Shown here: piece by piece, positions 17,538-24,746 of the stretch
Layout: each line of letters opens with the position of its first letter
Numbering within the stretch: the stretch's first letter is position 1
NCBI RefSeq assembly: GCF_007923355.1
Contig: NZ_VOGO01000001.1
Location: 310,001 to 374,000 of the forward strand
Reading direction: 5' to 3'
Length of the DNA stretch: 64,000 nucleotides
DNA from: Falsiphaeobacter marinintestinus
GTDB lineage: Bacteria; Pseudomonadota; Alphaproteobacteria; Rhodobacterales; Rhodobacteraceae
Position numbers and translations under genes: made by a program
Notes under the pieces: model-generated
Told to the model about the DNA's origin: nothing
What the model saw: only the letters and a program-made list of their open reading frames with translations
The model's database searches: none

Positions 17538-18001
17538 GTCTTCTCCGTAATTCGGGTCAGGAAACAATTGTTCCGTGACGAACGAACGTCAACATATGCA
17601 ATTTGAGGATCGCTCAGCAGGGTCTCTGCATAGGGCACCAGTTCAACCTGTGGCACGATCTTTCCGGTACCATACACGATCCGGTTTTCACTGTTGTATC
17701 CTTTAAGCAGATAATCAGGTGATGTTGTCAGGATCTCCGGTGCCCCCTGCCCCGCCCAGGCCGCACAATCGGCGCACAAAAAAATCGGGCCAGTTTCCGC
17801 ATAGGGCTGAAGTTCGGGAAATGGGCGCGCGGCCAGAACCAGCATTGCCGCGCCTTCGGGAATATGGGCAAGGCAATACCGGCACGGAGTCGCGCCACCG
17901 CTTGATACGGCCTGTTCGGCTGGCTGACCGTTGGCATCCGGGCCACCAGTGCGAACCGACGTCACAAAATCTGTGTCGAAAGGGTAATACTTAAGGGTCA
18001 T
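17534..18001 (-). CDS. DUF1203 protein
   Basis: A 155-residue cytoplasmic protein with two cysteine pairs, CRYC (near residues 40-43) and CADC (near 76-79), that could bind a metal. It opens the operon with XdhC and the molybdopterin-binding protein (4-nt overlap, AGGAG ribosome site). DUF1203 proteins have no proven function. Location suggests a link to molybdenum enzyme maturation, but this is inference. Confidence 0.85.
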   Translation of the reverse strand: MTLKYYPFDTDFVTSVRTGGPDANGQPAEQAVSSGGATPCRYCLAHIPEGAAMLVLAARPFPELQPYAETGPIFLCADCAAWAGQGAPEILTTSPDYLLKGYNSENRIVYGTGKIVPQVELVPYAETLLSDPQIAYVDVRSSRNNCFLTRITEKT

Positions 18002-18121
18002 ATCGGGCTCCTGTTCTGTATGTGAAACACGAAACCTGATACCCCCGTCATTCGAAACACATCGACCCGGATCCTGCGCATTGACGCGCGGCTCTGGTTG
18101 GTCCCGCCGACTGTTATTAAA

Positions 18122-18186
18122 GGGGCAGACACGGACGCCTCTCTCCCAGCGGGAGTATGACGCGCGTCAGGGGACACGTCTGCCCC
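18122..18186. ncRNA. Nested inverted repeat, candidate structured RNA or terminator
   Basis: Three concentric stems: 18122-18130 with 18178-18186 (9 bp GGGGCAGAC/GTCTGCCCC), 18134-18138 with 18164-18168 (GACGC/GCGTC), and 18143-18147 with 18151-18155 (CTCCC/GGGAG, 3-nt loop). It lies between two minus-strand transcription units. It may be the terminator of the YeeE pair, since TTTAATA follows on the minus strand, or part of the DUF1203 leader. Confidence 0.4.
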
Positions 18187-18286
18187 CCGGAAAGTCGTAT
18201 GGCGACCCGACAGGAACACGAAAAGGTCGGGCCGCCGACACAGGCACAGGGATGGCCCGCGACAGGAGGTGGGTTGCCTCCTATTC

Positions 18287-18877
18287 TTATTCTGCGGGCT
18301 GAGCCGCCGCAGGCTGTGACACCAGCCGTTCGGGCAAGGCAAAGGACACGGCGATGAACACCAGCCCCAGAACAATGCCAAGCACGTCGCCCGGAACAGC
18401 CATCAACCCGTCGTATTTCGCCCCGGGAACCGAACCCAAGGTCACTTTACCACCAGCTATGGCGTCAAGCATGCCGCTGGCCTTCCACGACGGATAGGTC
18501 ACCATGTAAGCAGCCGCGCCAAGCAGACCGCCAGCAATAAAGAACAGTGCGTCCTTGCGCCCCGAGGCGGCAGCAACCACACCGGTGCCCGGACAATACC
18601 CTGCCAGGGCCCAGCCAGCGCCCAGCATCAGACCGCCAATAAAGACGCCGATATAGGCCGATTTCACAGACATGTGGCCAACATCAACAAGGCCCAGCAT
18701 CTGACCACCGAACATCAACACAGACCCAAATCCGATCGCCAGCAGGATCGACTTGGCAAGGTTCAGATTGGTCAGGTTCAGCATCTTTCCGATGTAAGTC
18801 GGGTTCGAAGCACCGACCCGGTCAAGCACGGCCCCAAAGGCCACGCCGATTATGATCGCGAGAATGATAGAGGTCAT
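18287..18877 (-). CDS. YeeE/YedE family sulfur transporter half (DUF6691)
   Basis: A 196-residue integral membrane protein with about five helices. The conserved motif AGYCPGTGV contains the Cys thought to relay thiosulfate or sulfide-derived groups in the YeeE/TsuA family. Together with the upstream gene it forms the two-gene split version of a full-length transporter, also known as PmpA/PmpB. The start lies 3 bp after the previous stop, so the pair is translationally coupled. Confidence 0.9.
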   Translation of the reverse strand: MTSIILAIIIGVAFGAVLDRVGASNPTYIGKMLNLTNLNLAKSILLAIGFGSVLMFGGQMLGLVDVGHMSVKSAYIGVFIGGLMLGAGWALAGYCPGTGVVAAASGRKDALFFIAGGLLGAAAYMVTYPSWKASGMLDAIAGGKVTLGSVPGAKYDGLMAVPGDVLGIVLGLVFIAVSFALPERLVSQPAAAQPAE

Positions 18878-18880
18878 GGC

Positions 18881-19432
18881 TTACGCCTCCTTCTTGAACA
18901 GCATCAATGAGACGGGAATGGCGGCGGCAAAGGCTCCGGCGGCAAAGATATAACCTGAAAGCGACGTCTGCATCATGCCCGACATCATATGCCCCGAGGT
19001 ACACCCGCCCGCCAGCCGCGCACCGTACAACACGACGAATCCGCCCAGAAAGGCTACGGCATATCGCTTGACCGGACTGTCGCCAAAGTTGGCGCGCCAC
19101 AAGGCCGGCATGGTGCGTTCGGCTCGATCCAGCCCGCCCCGGGCCACGACCGACAGGAACCCGCCAACAGCCATCGCCAAGACAAAGACAAAGCTGTAAT
19201 TCAACGGGTTTGAGATGCTTTTGGCGTATTTGCCATTGGATTTCGCCAGATAGGCGTTGGTTGATGTGTACCCATCTTCGGTCTTTGTCACCAGATCCGG
19301 GTTAACGACATCGGCGACGATCCCATCCAGGATTACAAATTGCGTCGAAACGCCGATCGGCTTGACCAACAGCACGGCGGCGAAGAACACCAGCCCCAGC
19401 AACAGGCCGCCAGTTTTCCAGTTCAACGGCAT
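18881..19432 (-). CDS. YeeE/YedE family sulfur transporter half
   Basis: The first gene of the pair (183 residues), with four or five membrane helices and the family motif GGCTSGHMMSG carrying the conserved Cys. A periplasmic insert of about 50 residues lies between helices 1 and 2. AAGGGA precedes the ATG. Upstream are two ATTC-N8-GAAT sites, the motif described for the persulfide-responsive repressor SqrR of Rhodobacter capsulatus, so induction by sulfide or persulfide is likely. Confidence 0.9.
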   Translation of the reverse strand: MPLNWKTGGLLLGLVFFAAVLLVKPIGVSTQFVILDGIVADVVNPDLVTKTEDGYTSTNAYLAKSNGKYAKSISNPLNYSFVFVLAMAVGGFLSVVARGGLDRAERTMPALWRANFGDSPVKRYAVAFLGGFVVLYGARLAGGCTSGHMMSGMMQTSLSGYIFAAGAFAAAIPVSLMLFKKEA

Positions 19433-19454
19433 GAGATTCCCTTTCGCAGGTTAC

Positions 19455-19495
19455 ATTCTGTTATTGGAATACATAACACATTCCTCTTCCGGAAT
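19455..19495. promoter_or_regulatory. Two ATTC-N8-GAAT operators (SqrR/BigR-type)
   Basis: Sites at 19455-19470 and 19480-19495, each ATTC, eight bases, GAAT, with starts 25 bp apart. They lie just upstream of the YeeE pair and 140 bp from the divergent secreted protein. The motif is the one reported for SqrR, an ArsR-family persulfide sensor. No sqrR gene is in this window. Confidence 0.72.
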
Positions 19496-19635
19496 GATTT
19501 AGATCAAAGAAGCATCCCCAAGACCGTTCATTCTGGACGTTCGTCTGTCTGTTACCTAACGTCAGAGAAGCGAACAGGGTCAGCGGCCCTACCTTTGCAA
19601 CACAAGAAACAATCGATTCCCGAGAAGGAGATCAA

Positions 19636-20136
19636 ATGAAAATCCGGACGATCCTTGGCGCAGCGCTGGTTGGCGCCATGTCTGCCACAACAGCTTTTGC
19701 AGATACGTTTTCCAACTACGGCAATGTCGAAGGCTGGAATGTCTTTATCGACCACGAAAAGAAATCCTGCCTGATCGAAAAGAAAGACGATTTTGACAAC
19801 GTCGTTCAGATGGGTCTGACCACGGATCGCTCGATCGCCTATATCGGTGTGTTCACCAAGGCGAAAACCGGAATCAAGCGGGGCGAGAAAGAAGCCGTCG
19901 CCATTTTGCTGGGCGAACACATCTATGTCGGCGAAGCAACTGGTATGCGCGGCAATATCACCAAGGACTATTCCGGTGGATATGTGCTGACGAACGACCC
20001 GCAAGTTGTCGAAGACGTCGCGCAACAATATACGATGACCGTTTTCCCCGAAAAGGATTATGCGTTCACCGTCGATCTTGCCGGCACCAAGAAGGCCATC
20101 GAGATGGCCCAGGAATGCAACAAAAAACAGATGTAA
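19636..20136 (+). CDS. Secreted protein of unknown function next to sulfur transporters
   Basis: A 166-residue protein with a clear Sec signal peptide (KIRTILGAALVGAMSATTAFA, cleavage before DTF). The mature part of about 144 residues has two Cys (KSCLIEK and AQECNKKQM), which could pair. There is weak resemblance to IalB-like (invasion-associated locus B) proteins in its overall pattern of strands and the final F-x-L-x-G-T-K-x-A-I-E block, which I cannot confirm. GAAGGAG-like ribosome site. It is divergent from the YeeE pair and may share the ATTC-N8-GAAT control region. Confidence 0.8.
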   Translation: MKIRTILGAALVGAMSATTAFADTFSNYGNVEGWNVFIDHEKKSCLIEKKDDFDNVVQMGLTTDRSIAYIGVFTKAKTGIKRGEKEAVAILLGEHIYVGEATGMRGNITKDYSGGYVLTNDPQVVEDVAQQYTMTVFPEKDYAFTVDLAGTKKAIEMAQECNKKQM

Positions 20137-20167
20137 GCCTGCCGGGCTAACATCCTGTTAACTGACC

Positions 20168-20194
20168 TCGGGCAGTGGCGTCGCTGCTGCCCGA
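20168..20194 (+). terminator. Hairpin after the secreted protein gene
   Basis: 8-bp stem TCGGGCAG / CTGCCCGA with an 11-nt loop followed by TTT, 32 bp behind the stop codon. Confidence 0.6.
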
Positions 20195-20297
20195 TTTGCC
20201 GTCAGACCAGCTCAGGCTTCAGGGGTGCCAAAACTGGTCAGATCAACAGATCATTCCGAAGACGCGCTTCTTGGGGGTCGGCAGGGTGAGGTTGAGA

Positions 20298-20374
20298 TGG
20301 TACCGCCTTCCCGGTTTGAACGGGAGACCTCTGGATCCACAATCCAGCGCTCTAACCAACTGAGCTAAGGCGGC
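20298..20374 (-). tRNA. tRNA-His (anticodon GTG), alphaproteobacterial type
   Basis: Full cloverleaf on the minus strand. Acceptor GCCGCCT/AGGCGGT, D-arm TAGCTCAGTTGGTTAGAGC, anticodon stem CTGGA/TCCAG with loop TTGTGGA (anticodon GTG), T-arm with TTCAAAC, encoded CCA. The discriminator is A and the base before position 1 is T, so the usual G-1/C73 pair is absent. This matches the unusual tRNA-His class reported for many alphaproteobacteria. Confidence 0.95.
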
Positions 20375-20452
20375 ACTGGCGCTTCGTTTAGCTTTTGGGC
20401 ATTCCGATTGCAAGGGCCAATAGACATAGAAATGCGCTCATGCATCAGCGGA

Positions 20453-20935
20453 TCAAAGCGCGATTTCCCAGTGCTGTTCAATCACGTCGACGCCAAAGGA
20501 ATGAGCCGGTTTGCTATCGATCAGTGTCCAGCCGGTTGCAGCGTACAGCGCACAGGCGGCACGATGGCTTTCGTGGGTCCAAAGCACCATCTTGGTGTAC
20601 CCGGCCTCGCGCGCGAATCCCTTGCAGGTTTCCAAAAGCCGCTTGCCCAACCCCTTGCCCCGCGCCTCAGGCACCAGAAGAAACAAGCGCAGCTTGGCTG
20701 TCGTTTCATCTAAGGACACGCAAAAGATACTACCCAGACGTTGCCCGTTCTCGACCGCAATCCAGCCATGTTCGCGGTCCGGATCGTGGTCTGCAGTAAA
20801 ATCATCCAGAATCTGCGCAACCAGATCCCCGAAACTGTCATCGAACCCTTCGTCCCGTGCGTACAAAGCCTTGTGCTGGGCCACCAGCCAAGGCGCATCT
20901 GTTGCTTCGAATCGTCTTAGAGTCACATCGCTCAT
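20453..20935 (-). CDS. GNAT family N-acetyltransferase
   Basis: A 160-residue acetyl-CoA-dependent acyltransferase. The acetyl-CoA pyrophosphate loop reads VPEARGKGLGKRLLE, followed by the C-terminal ALYAATGWTLIDSKPAHSFG. Start at 20935 with GGAGG directly upstream. The last residues VIEQHWEIAL are typical of a subfamily often fused to or paired with MarR regulators; no regulator is adjacent here. The substrate is unknown. Confidence 0.9.
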   Translation of the reverse strand: MSDVTLRRFEATDAPWLVAQHKALYARDEGFDDSFGDLVAQILDDFTADHDPDREHGWIAVENGQRLGSIFCVSLDETTAKLRLFLLVPEARGKGLGKRLLETCKGFAREAGYTKMVLWTHESHRAACALYAATGWTLIDSKPAHSFGVDVIEQHWEIAL

Positions 20936-21013
20936 GCCTCCATATGACACCCCCTGCCGCTTGCTTTTCAAGCCACTGTCGCATAGCAGGGGCGCTCAGC
21001 CATGGAGGTCGAT

Positions 21014-21202
21014 ATGACTATCAATACGGAACGCGATGTCGAAGCCAACCTGCAGATCGGTCCGACCGACAAAGGCATGGTGCGCCTGTTCATCGAGGCT
21101 GGTGGCGTCGAAGTCCCGATGGACTTTGACCCGGACGAAGCCGAGGAGATCGCGGAAGAGATCAGGGCCGCTGCCCAGGGTGCCCGGGCGATGCGTCGCT
21201 AA
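21014..21202 (+). CDS. Small conserved acidic protein (DUF6324-like)
   Basis: A 62-residue protein (MTINTERDVEANLQIGPTDKGMVRL...). A strong GGAGG at 21004-21008 precedes the chosen ATG; a start at 21002 would overlap that site. It has a beta-rich first half with VRLFIEAGGVEVPMDF and a helical acidic end. Small proteins of this type are widespread in rhodobacters without known function; the family assignment is from memory of the pattern. Confidence 0.75.
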   Translation: MTINTERDVEANLQIGPTDKGMVRLFIEAGGVEVPMDFDPDEAEEIAEEIRAAAQGARAMRR

Positions 21203-21342
21203 GCACGGCAGCCATTTCCGTTGGGTTATCCCAAGAAAAACTTTGCACGGCACGCACGGCTTTGCCACTCTTACGCCAATACGGCGGAGATCAGGATCTT
21301 TATCCCGACAAACCCGCCGTGCTGGCAAACAAGGGCGGATTC

Positions 21343-22248
21343 ATGGTCTTTTCGATTCCCAAACACACGACGTCCCTTCTGGCGGCTGTTCTTGCATCAG
21401 TCTTCTACCTGCCGGCCGCGCAGGCAGACGGCGATCACACCCCGATCGGCGATGCGGTCAAAGACCTGCCGATCTTTGATGCGCACATCCATTACAAAGA
21501 ACCGGCTTGGAAGCCCTATCCGGTGGAAAGCATCATCGAACTGATGGACAGAAACGGTGTCGCCATGGGGCTGGTATCGTCGACCCCCGATGAAGGCACC
21601 ATAATGCTGTGGGAGTACGCGCCCAATCGCATCGTGCCCGAACTCAGACCCTATCACGGCAATGCAGGGTCATCGAACTGGGCAAAATCGCCAAAAATGG
21701 ACGCATATCTTGAAAATCGGCTGAATGCCTATCCGCATGAAGGCATTGGCGAATTTCATATCCACAGGTTGGATTACAACGACGAACCTTTGTTCCGCGA
21801 AGTGATCAAGATGGCCAAAGATCGGGACATCTTCTTGCATGTGCATTCCGGGACCGAGCCGATCCGCTGGCTGTATTCTCTGGACCCGGACGTCAAGATC
21901 ATCTGGGCGCATGCGGGTCTGGGAACACGCGCAAGCGCGGTCTATGACCTGATGTCTGATTTTCCGAACCTTGTCGCTGACACCTCTCTGCGTGAATACG
22001 ATATCCTCGGATCCGGCGGTGGGCTTGATCCGACGTGGAAAAGCATCGTCATCGATTTTCAGGACAGGCTGATGGTGGGCAGCGACACCTGGGTCAACGG
22101 TCAGTGGGACGATTACGATGCTATCATAACGTCAAACCGTCGATGGTTATCGTACCTGCCACGCGATGTGGCCGAAAAGATCGCTTACAAGAATGCAGAG
22201 CGGTTGTTTAGCCGCAACATATCCATGGATTTGATCGGTAAGCGGTAA
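21343..22248 (+). CDS. Exported amidohydrolase-family protein
   Basis: A 301-residue protein with an N-terminal signal peptide (TTSLLAAVLASVFYLPAAQA) and an amidohydrolase_2-type TIM barrel. Metal-binding motifs visible are FDAHIHY, LHVHSG and WAHAG, and a late VGSDTW supplies the usual aspartate. The start at 21343 directly precedes the signal peptide. It is predicted to be periplasmic, which is unusual for this mainly cytoplasmic superfamily. The substrate is unknown and the nearby genes give no hint. Confidence 0.82.
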   Translation: MVFSIPKHTTSLLAAVLASVFYLPAAQADGDHTPIGDAVKDLPIFDAHIHYKEPAWKPYPVESIIELMDRNGVAMGLVSSTPDEGTIMLWEYAPNRIVPELRPYHGNAGSSNWAKSPKMDAYLENRLNAYPHEGIGEFHIHRLDYNDEPLFREVIKMAKDRDIFLHVHSGTEPIRWLYSLDPDVKIIWAHAGLGTRASAVYDLMSDFPNLVADTSLREYDILGSGGGLDPTWKSIVIDFQDRLMVGSDTWVNGQWDDYDAIITSNRRWLSYLPRDVAEKIAYKNAERLFSRNISMDLIGKR

Positions 22249-22263
22249 AGCCCCCAGGCAAAC

Positions 22264-22707
22264 TCAGGATATGGTGACGCCGACGCCAGGGTCGCGCAAG
22301 GCTTGCAACCGCCGCGCTGCGTGGGTGGCGAATTTCTGAACCATCACCTTGCGCCGCGCCGGCGCAACCTTGTCTTCCGGTGCCATGCGAATGATCTCGG
22401 CATCATAGGGGTCGGCTATGATCAGCCCGGTTTCTTCAGGAAGCAGATCGGTCGGAAACTCCAGATCGACGGCCCAGAAATAACGGTCACACCACTCAAG
22501 ATAGCCCTGCCATTTCGAATCCGCCTGGAAGTCGGCGCGACTGGATTTGCATTCGATCACCCATAACTCTCCCTTCGGTCCCAGTCCCATGACGTCCACC
22601 CGCAGTCCACGGGTGGGAACAAATTCTTCAACAGATACAAATCCATGGCTGCGCAGGTGCCGGGCGACACCGCGGGCCAAAAGCTGTCCGGGTTGCAAAT
22701 CTAACAT
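22264..22707 (-). CDS. mmcB: MmcB family DNA repair protein
   Basis: A 147-residue nuclease-fold protein with the PD-(D/E)xK-like core VDVMGLGPKGELWVIECKSSRADF. MmcB of Caulobacter belongs to the SOS regulon and helps mitomycin C tolerance. Here a LexA box lies just upstream (22722-22736), supporting the same regulation. Start choice: ATG at 22707 with a weak GGA upstream; a GTG at 22710 or TTG at 22716 is also possible. Confidence 0.9.
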   Translation of the reverse strand: MLDLQPGQLLARGVARHLRSHGFVSVEEFVPTRGLRVDVMGLGPKGELWVIECKSSRADFQADSKWQGYLEWCDRYFWAVDLEFPTDLLPEETGLIIADPYDAEIIRMAPEDKVAPARRKVMVQKFATHAARRLQALRDPGVGVTIS

Positions 22708-22721
22708 CACATCCAAAACGT

Positions 22722-22736
22722 GAACAATTCATGAAC
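22722..22736 (-). promoter_or_regulatory. LexA box (GTTC-N7-GTTC)
   Basis: On the minus strand it reads GTTCATGAATTGTTC, the direct-repeat operator of alphaproteobacterial LexA. It ends 15 bp before the mmcB start. Confidence 0.88.
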
Positions 22737-22759
22737 AAAAATCAAGGCCGATCTTTCGA

Positions 22760-22810
22760 TTGACGTGATACCTTTTGGTGCCATATATATGTAGATACCA
22801 AAAGGTATCA
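22760..22810 (+). promoter_or_regulatory. ArsR-type promoter with paired palindromic operators
   Basis: TTGACG (22760-22765) and ATATAT/TATATA (22783-22789) form a -35/-10 pair. Palindrome GATACC-TTTT-GGTGCC (22767-22782) fills the spacer, and perfect palindrome GATACC-AAAA-GGTATC (22794-22809) lies just after the -10. The outer arms 22766-22779 and 22797-22810 are also a perfect 14-bp inverted repeat. It is placed to repress the ArsR-SRPBCC genes. Confidence 0.78.
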
Positions 22811-22823
22811 CTTTGAGGCCAAC

Positions 22824-23153
22824 ATGACCCTGCAACCCCAAGCCGCCTTTCGCGCCCTGTCCGATCCGACGCGACGCACCATCCTGACCTTGCTGGATGA
22901 TCAGCCAATGACCATTGCGCAGGTTTCGGACCGGTTCGATATGACCCGCGCCGCAGTCAAGAAACATCTGACGATCCTGAAAGAAGGCGACCTGATCCGG
23001 GTCGAACCGCGCGGACGCGAGCGGATCAATTCACTGAACCCCGAAGGCATGCGTCCGGTGCGGGATTGGCTCAGTCATTTCGATCGGTTCTGGGATGACA
23101 AGCTCGACGCACTGAAACGCACAATCGAAACTGGAGAAGCTGACAATGACTGA
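22824..23153 (+). CDS. ArsR-family transcriptional repressor
   Basis: A 109-residue winged helix protein (FRALSDPTRRTILTLLDDQPMTIAQVSDRFDMTRAAVKKHLTIL). There are no metal-binding cysteines of the ELCVCDL type, so it is not a classical arsenic or zinc sensor. It belongs to the ArsR branch that is routinely paired with SRPBCC proteins. It overlaps the next gene by 8 nt and is preceded by strong palindromes, so autorepression is likely. The inducer is unknown. Confidence 0.9.
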   Translation: MTLQPQAAFRALSDPTRRTILTLLDDQPMTIAQVSDRFDMTRAAVKKHLTILKEGDLIRVEPRGRERINSLNPEGMRPVRDWLSHFDRFWDDKLDALKRTIETGEADND

Positions 23154-23994
23154 CACGACCATCCGAAAAACCGTCTTCCTCGCCGCAAGCAAGGCTCAGG
23201 TGTGGGCGTTTCTGACCCGCGCCGACAAACTTGGCAGCTGGTTCCATCCCGCTGACGAAGACCTGGCCGAGGGGCAGCCCTATACCCTGCGCAACGGGAT
23301 CGACGGAGACCGCATGTGCTGGGGCACCGTCGAAGACATGCGTGCACCCGATTACATGAAATGGAGCTTTACCGTCGGTCCTATGGACGGCCATATGACA
23401 ACCGTCGAGTGGCAACTGGACGACGCGCCGGGCGGCACCCGCCTCAGCCTGACCCACTCTGGTCTGCCTGCGACCGCCGAGGCCTATGGGCTTGTCCTTG
23501 CGCTTGATCACGGCTGGCACGGGTTTGTGTTTAACCTGTATGACCAGACACGCGCCGAGGCTGCCGGCGACTATTGCGCCACGATTGCCGTACCGGCCTC
23601 ACCTGACGCCGCGCGGACCGCGATTCTGGCTGAAATGGACAAATGGTGGAGCGACCGGGTCGATCTGCGCGACGGCGGTGCAAAAATCACCTTCAACCAG
23701 AGCCATGTGGATTTCGACTTTGCCGAAGGTGACACGCCGTATGCCCTGAACTGGACCTGCCGCGACGCCAATATGATCATCGAAGATGTGCCGGACAGCA
23801 CCGAATGGACTGGCACAAGGCTGTTGTGGCGCATCGCACCGCTAGGGTCCGGCAGTCGTGTCACACTGGTCCATGAGGGGTTGAACCCATCGCTTGAGTG
23901 TCTCGATGTCTGCACAAGGGGCTGGCAACTGTACTTCGAAGACAGCCTTCGAGCACATCTTTCGGGTGGAACCGCGTCGCCCCAAACGCACTAA
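23146..23994 (+). CDS. SRPBCC (AHSA1-like) protein, two-domain
   Basis: A 282-residue protein made of two START-like domains. The first (about 1-145) has the family pattern VFLAASKAQVWAFLTRADKLGSWF and GGTRLSLTHSGLP...GWHGFVFNLYD. The second (about 155-275) is related to cyclase/dehydrase-type SRPBCC domains (TRLLWRIAPLGSGSRVTLVHEGLNPS). These folds bind hydrophobic ligands, or in AHSA1 proteins stimulate Hsp90. Coupled to the ArsR gene by overlap, it may bind or remove the molecule that the repressor senses (inference). Confidence 0.86.
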   Translation: MTDTTIRKTVFLAASKAQVWAFLTRADKLGSWFHPADEDLAEGQPYTLRNGIDGDRMCWGTVEDMRAPDYMKWSFTVGPMDGHMTTVEWQLDDAPGGTRLSLTHSGLPATAEAYGLVLALDHGWHGFVFNLYDQTRAEAAGDYCATIAVPASPDAARTAILAEMDKWWSDRVDLRDGGAKITFNQSHVDFDFAEGDTPYALNWTCRDANMIIEDVPDSTEWTGTRLLWRIAPLGSGSRVTLVHEGLNPSLECLDVCTRGWQLYFEDSLRAHLSGGTASPQTH

Positions 23995-23999
23995 CCCTT

Positions 24000-24045
24000 G
24001 CAGGACCCGCTCATGCGCCCTATCTGGGGTGTTGGCGGGTTCTGC
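24000..24045 (+). terminator. Hairpin after the ArsR-SRPBCC operon
   Basis: Arms GCAGGACCCGC (24000-24010) and GCGGGTTCTGC (24035-24045) pair over 11 positions with one G-U. Only a weak CTTCTT follows. The remaining bases to 24202 show no gene. Confidence 0.4.
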
Positions 24046-24202
24046 CCTTCTTGTGACAGGTAGCATTCCGGTGGCCTTAAGCATATCCGAGGGAGCTGGC
24101 TCTGTTCGGATCCTGGTCCGTTTACCTGGCGCCCACCTGTTAATACAGGTCCTCGGGAATCAAACCGCACGGTTGACTGGTGGTCCCGCCGCATACCCAA
24201 CA

Positions 24203-24239
24203 ACAACAAAGCCCCGGCACTTGTCCGGGGCTTTGTTGT
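24203..24239. terminator. Strong bidirectional terminator hairpin
   Basis: 15-bp perfect stem ACAACAAAGCCCCGG / CCGGGGCTTTGTTGT with loop CACTTGT. It stands 19 bp behind the minus-strand membrane protein gene and can serve both convergent units. Confidence 0.85.
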
Positions 24240-24257
24240 ATGTATCACACGTTTGGA

Positions 24258-24587
24258 TTAGCGGCGCCGACCAGTCACATCCGGGCGTGCGTTGGCTTCG
24301 GCTTTGACCCGAACCGGGCGAAAATGGTCGACCACAGGCGTTCCGCGACGCGGCCCGCTGTCGTTTTCTTCGGCCATCGACATCACAGCCCAGGCAAATT
24401 GGACGCCTGCAAACACGATACCATGGGCAAACCACATGATACCCACGGCAAGAATGCCTGCATCCGAATGGGTTACCAAATGCCACAGGTTCATCACATT
24501 GAACCACAACAGCATCGCCACGAAGGCCGCAGCAATCGCGAAGCCGATAAGGACGTTCTTTATGTAAAGCTTGATGAGTTCTGGCAT
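24258..24587 (-). CDS. Small inner-membrane protein of unknown function
   Basis: A 109-residue protein with two predicted membrane helices (NVLIGFAIAAAFVAMLLWF and DAGILAVGIMWFAHGIVFAGVQFAWAV) and a basic cytoplasmic tail rich in Arg (VDHFRPVRVKAEANARPDVTGRRR). AGGAGA precedes the ATG at 24587. It is transcribed divergently from the adenylate cyclase. Similar two-helix proteins are conserved in roseobacters; I know no function. Confidence 0.8.
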   Translation of the reverse strand: MPELIKLYIKNVLIGFAIAAAFVAMLLWFNVMNLWHLVTHSDAGILAVGIMWFAHGIVFAGVQFAWAVMSMAEENDSGPRRGTPVVDHFRPVRVKAEANARPDVTGRRR

Positions 24588-24746
24588 AACATATCTCCTA
24601 CTTTGAATAGATAAGCGTGGGAGTGCCAAAGTCCAGCGCGGAATCGTACGAAACGCCCTGCGAAACGAACAATTCTCGCTCAACCCCCATACAAAAATTG
24701 TCGCAGGCGCATACCGGTGCTAGGGTCTGCCAAACGGAGGCGCGAC

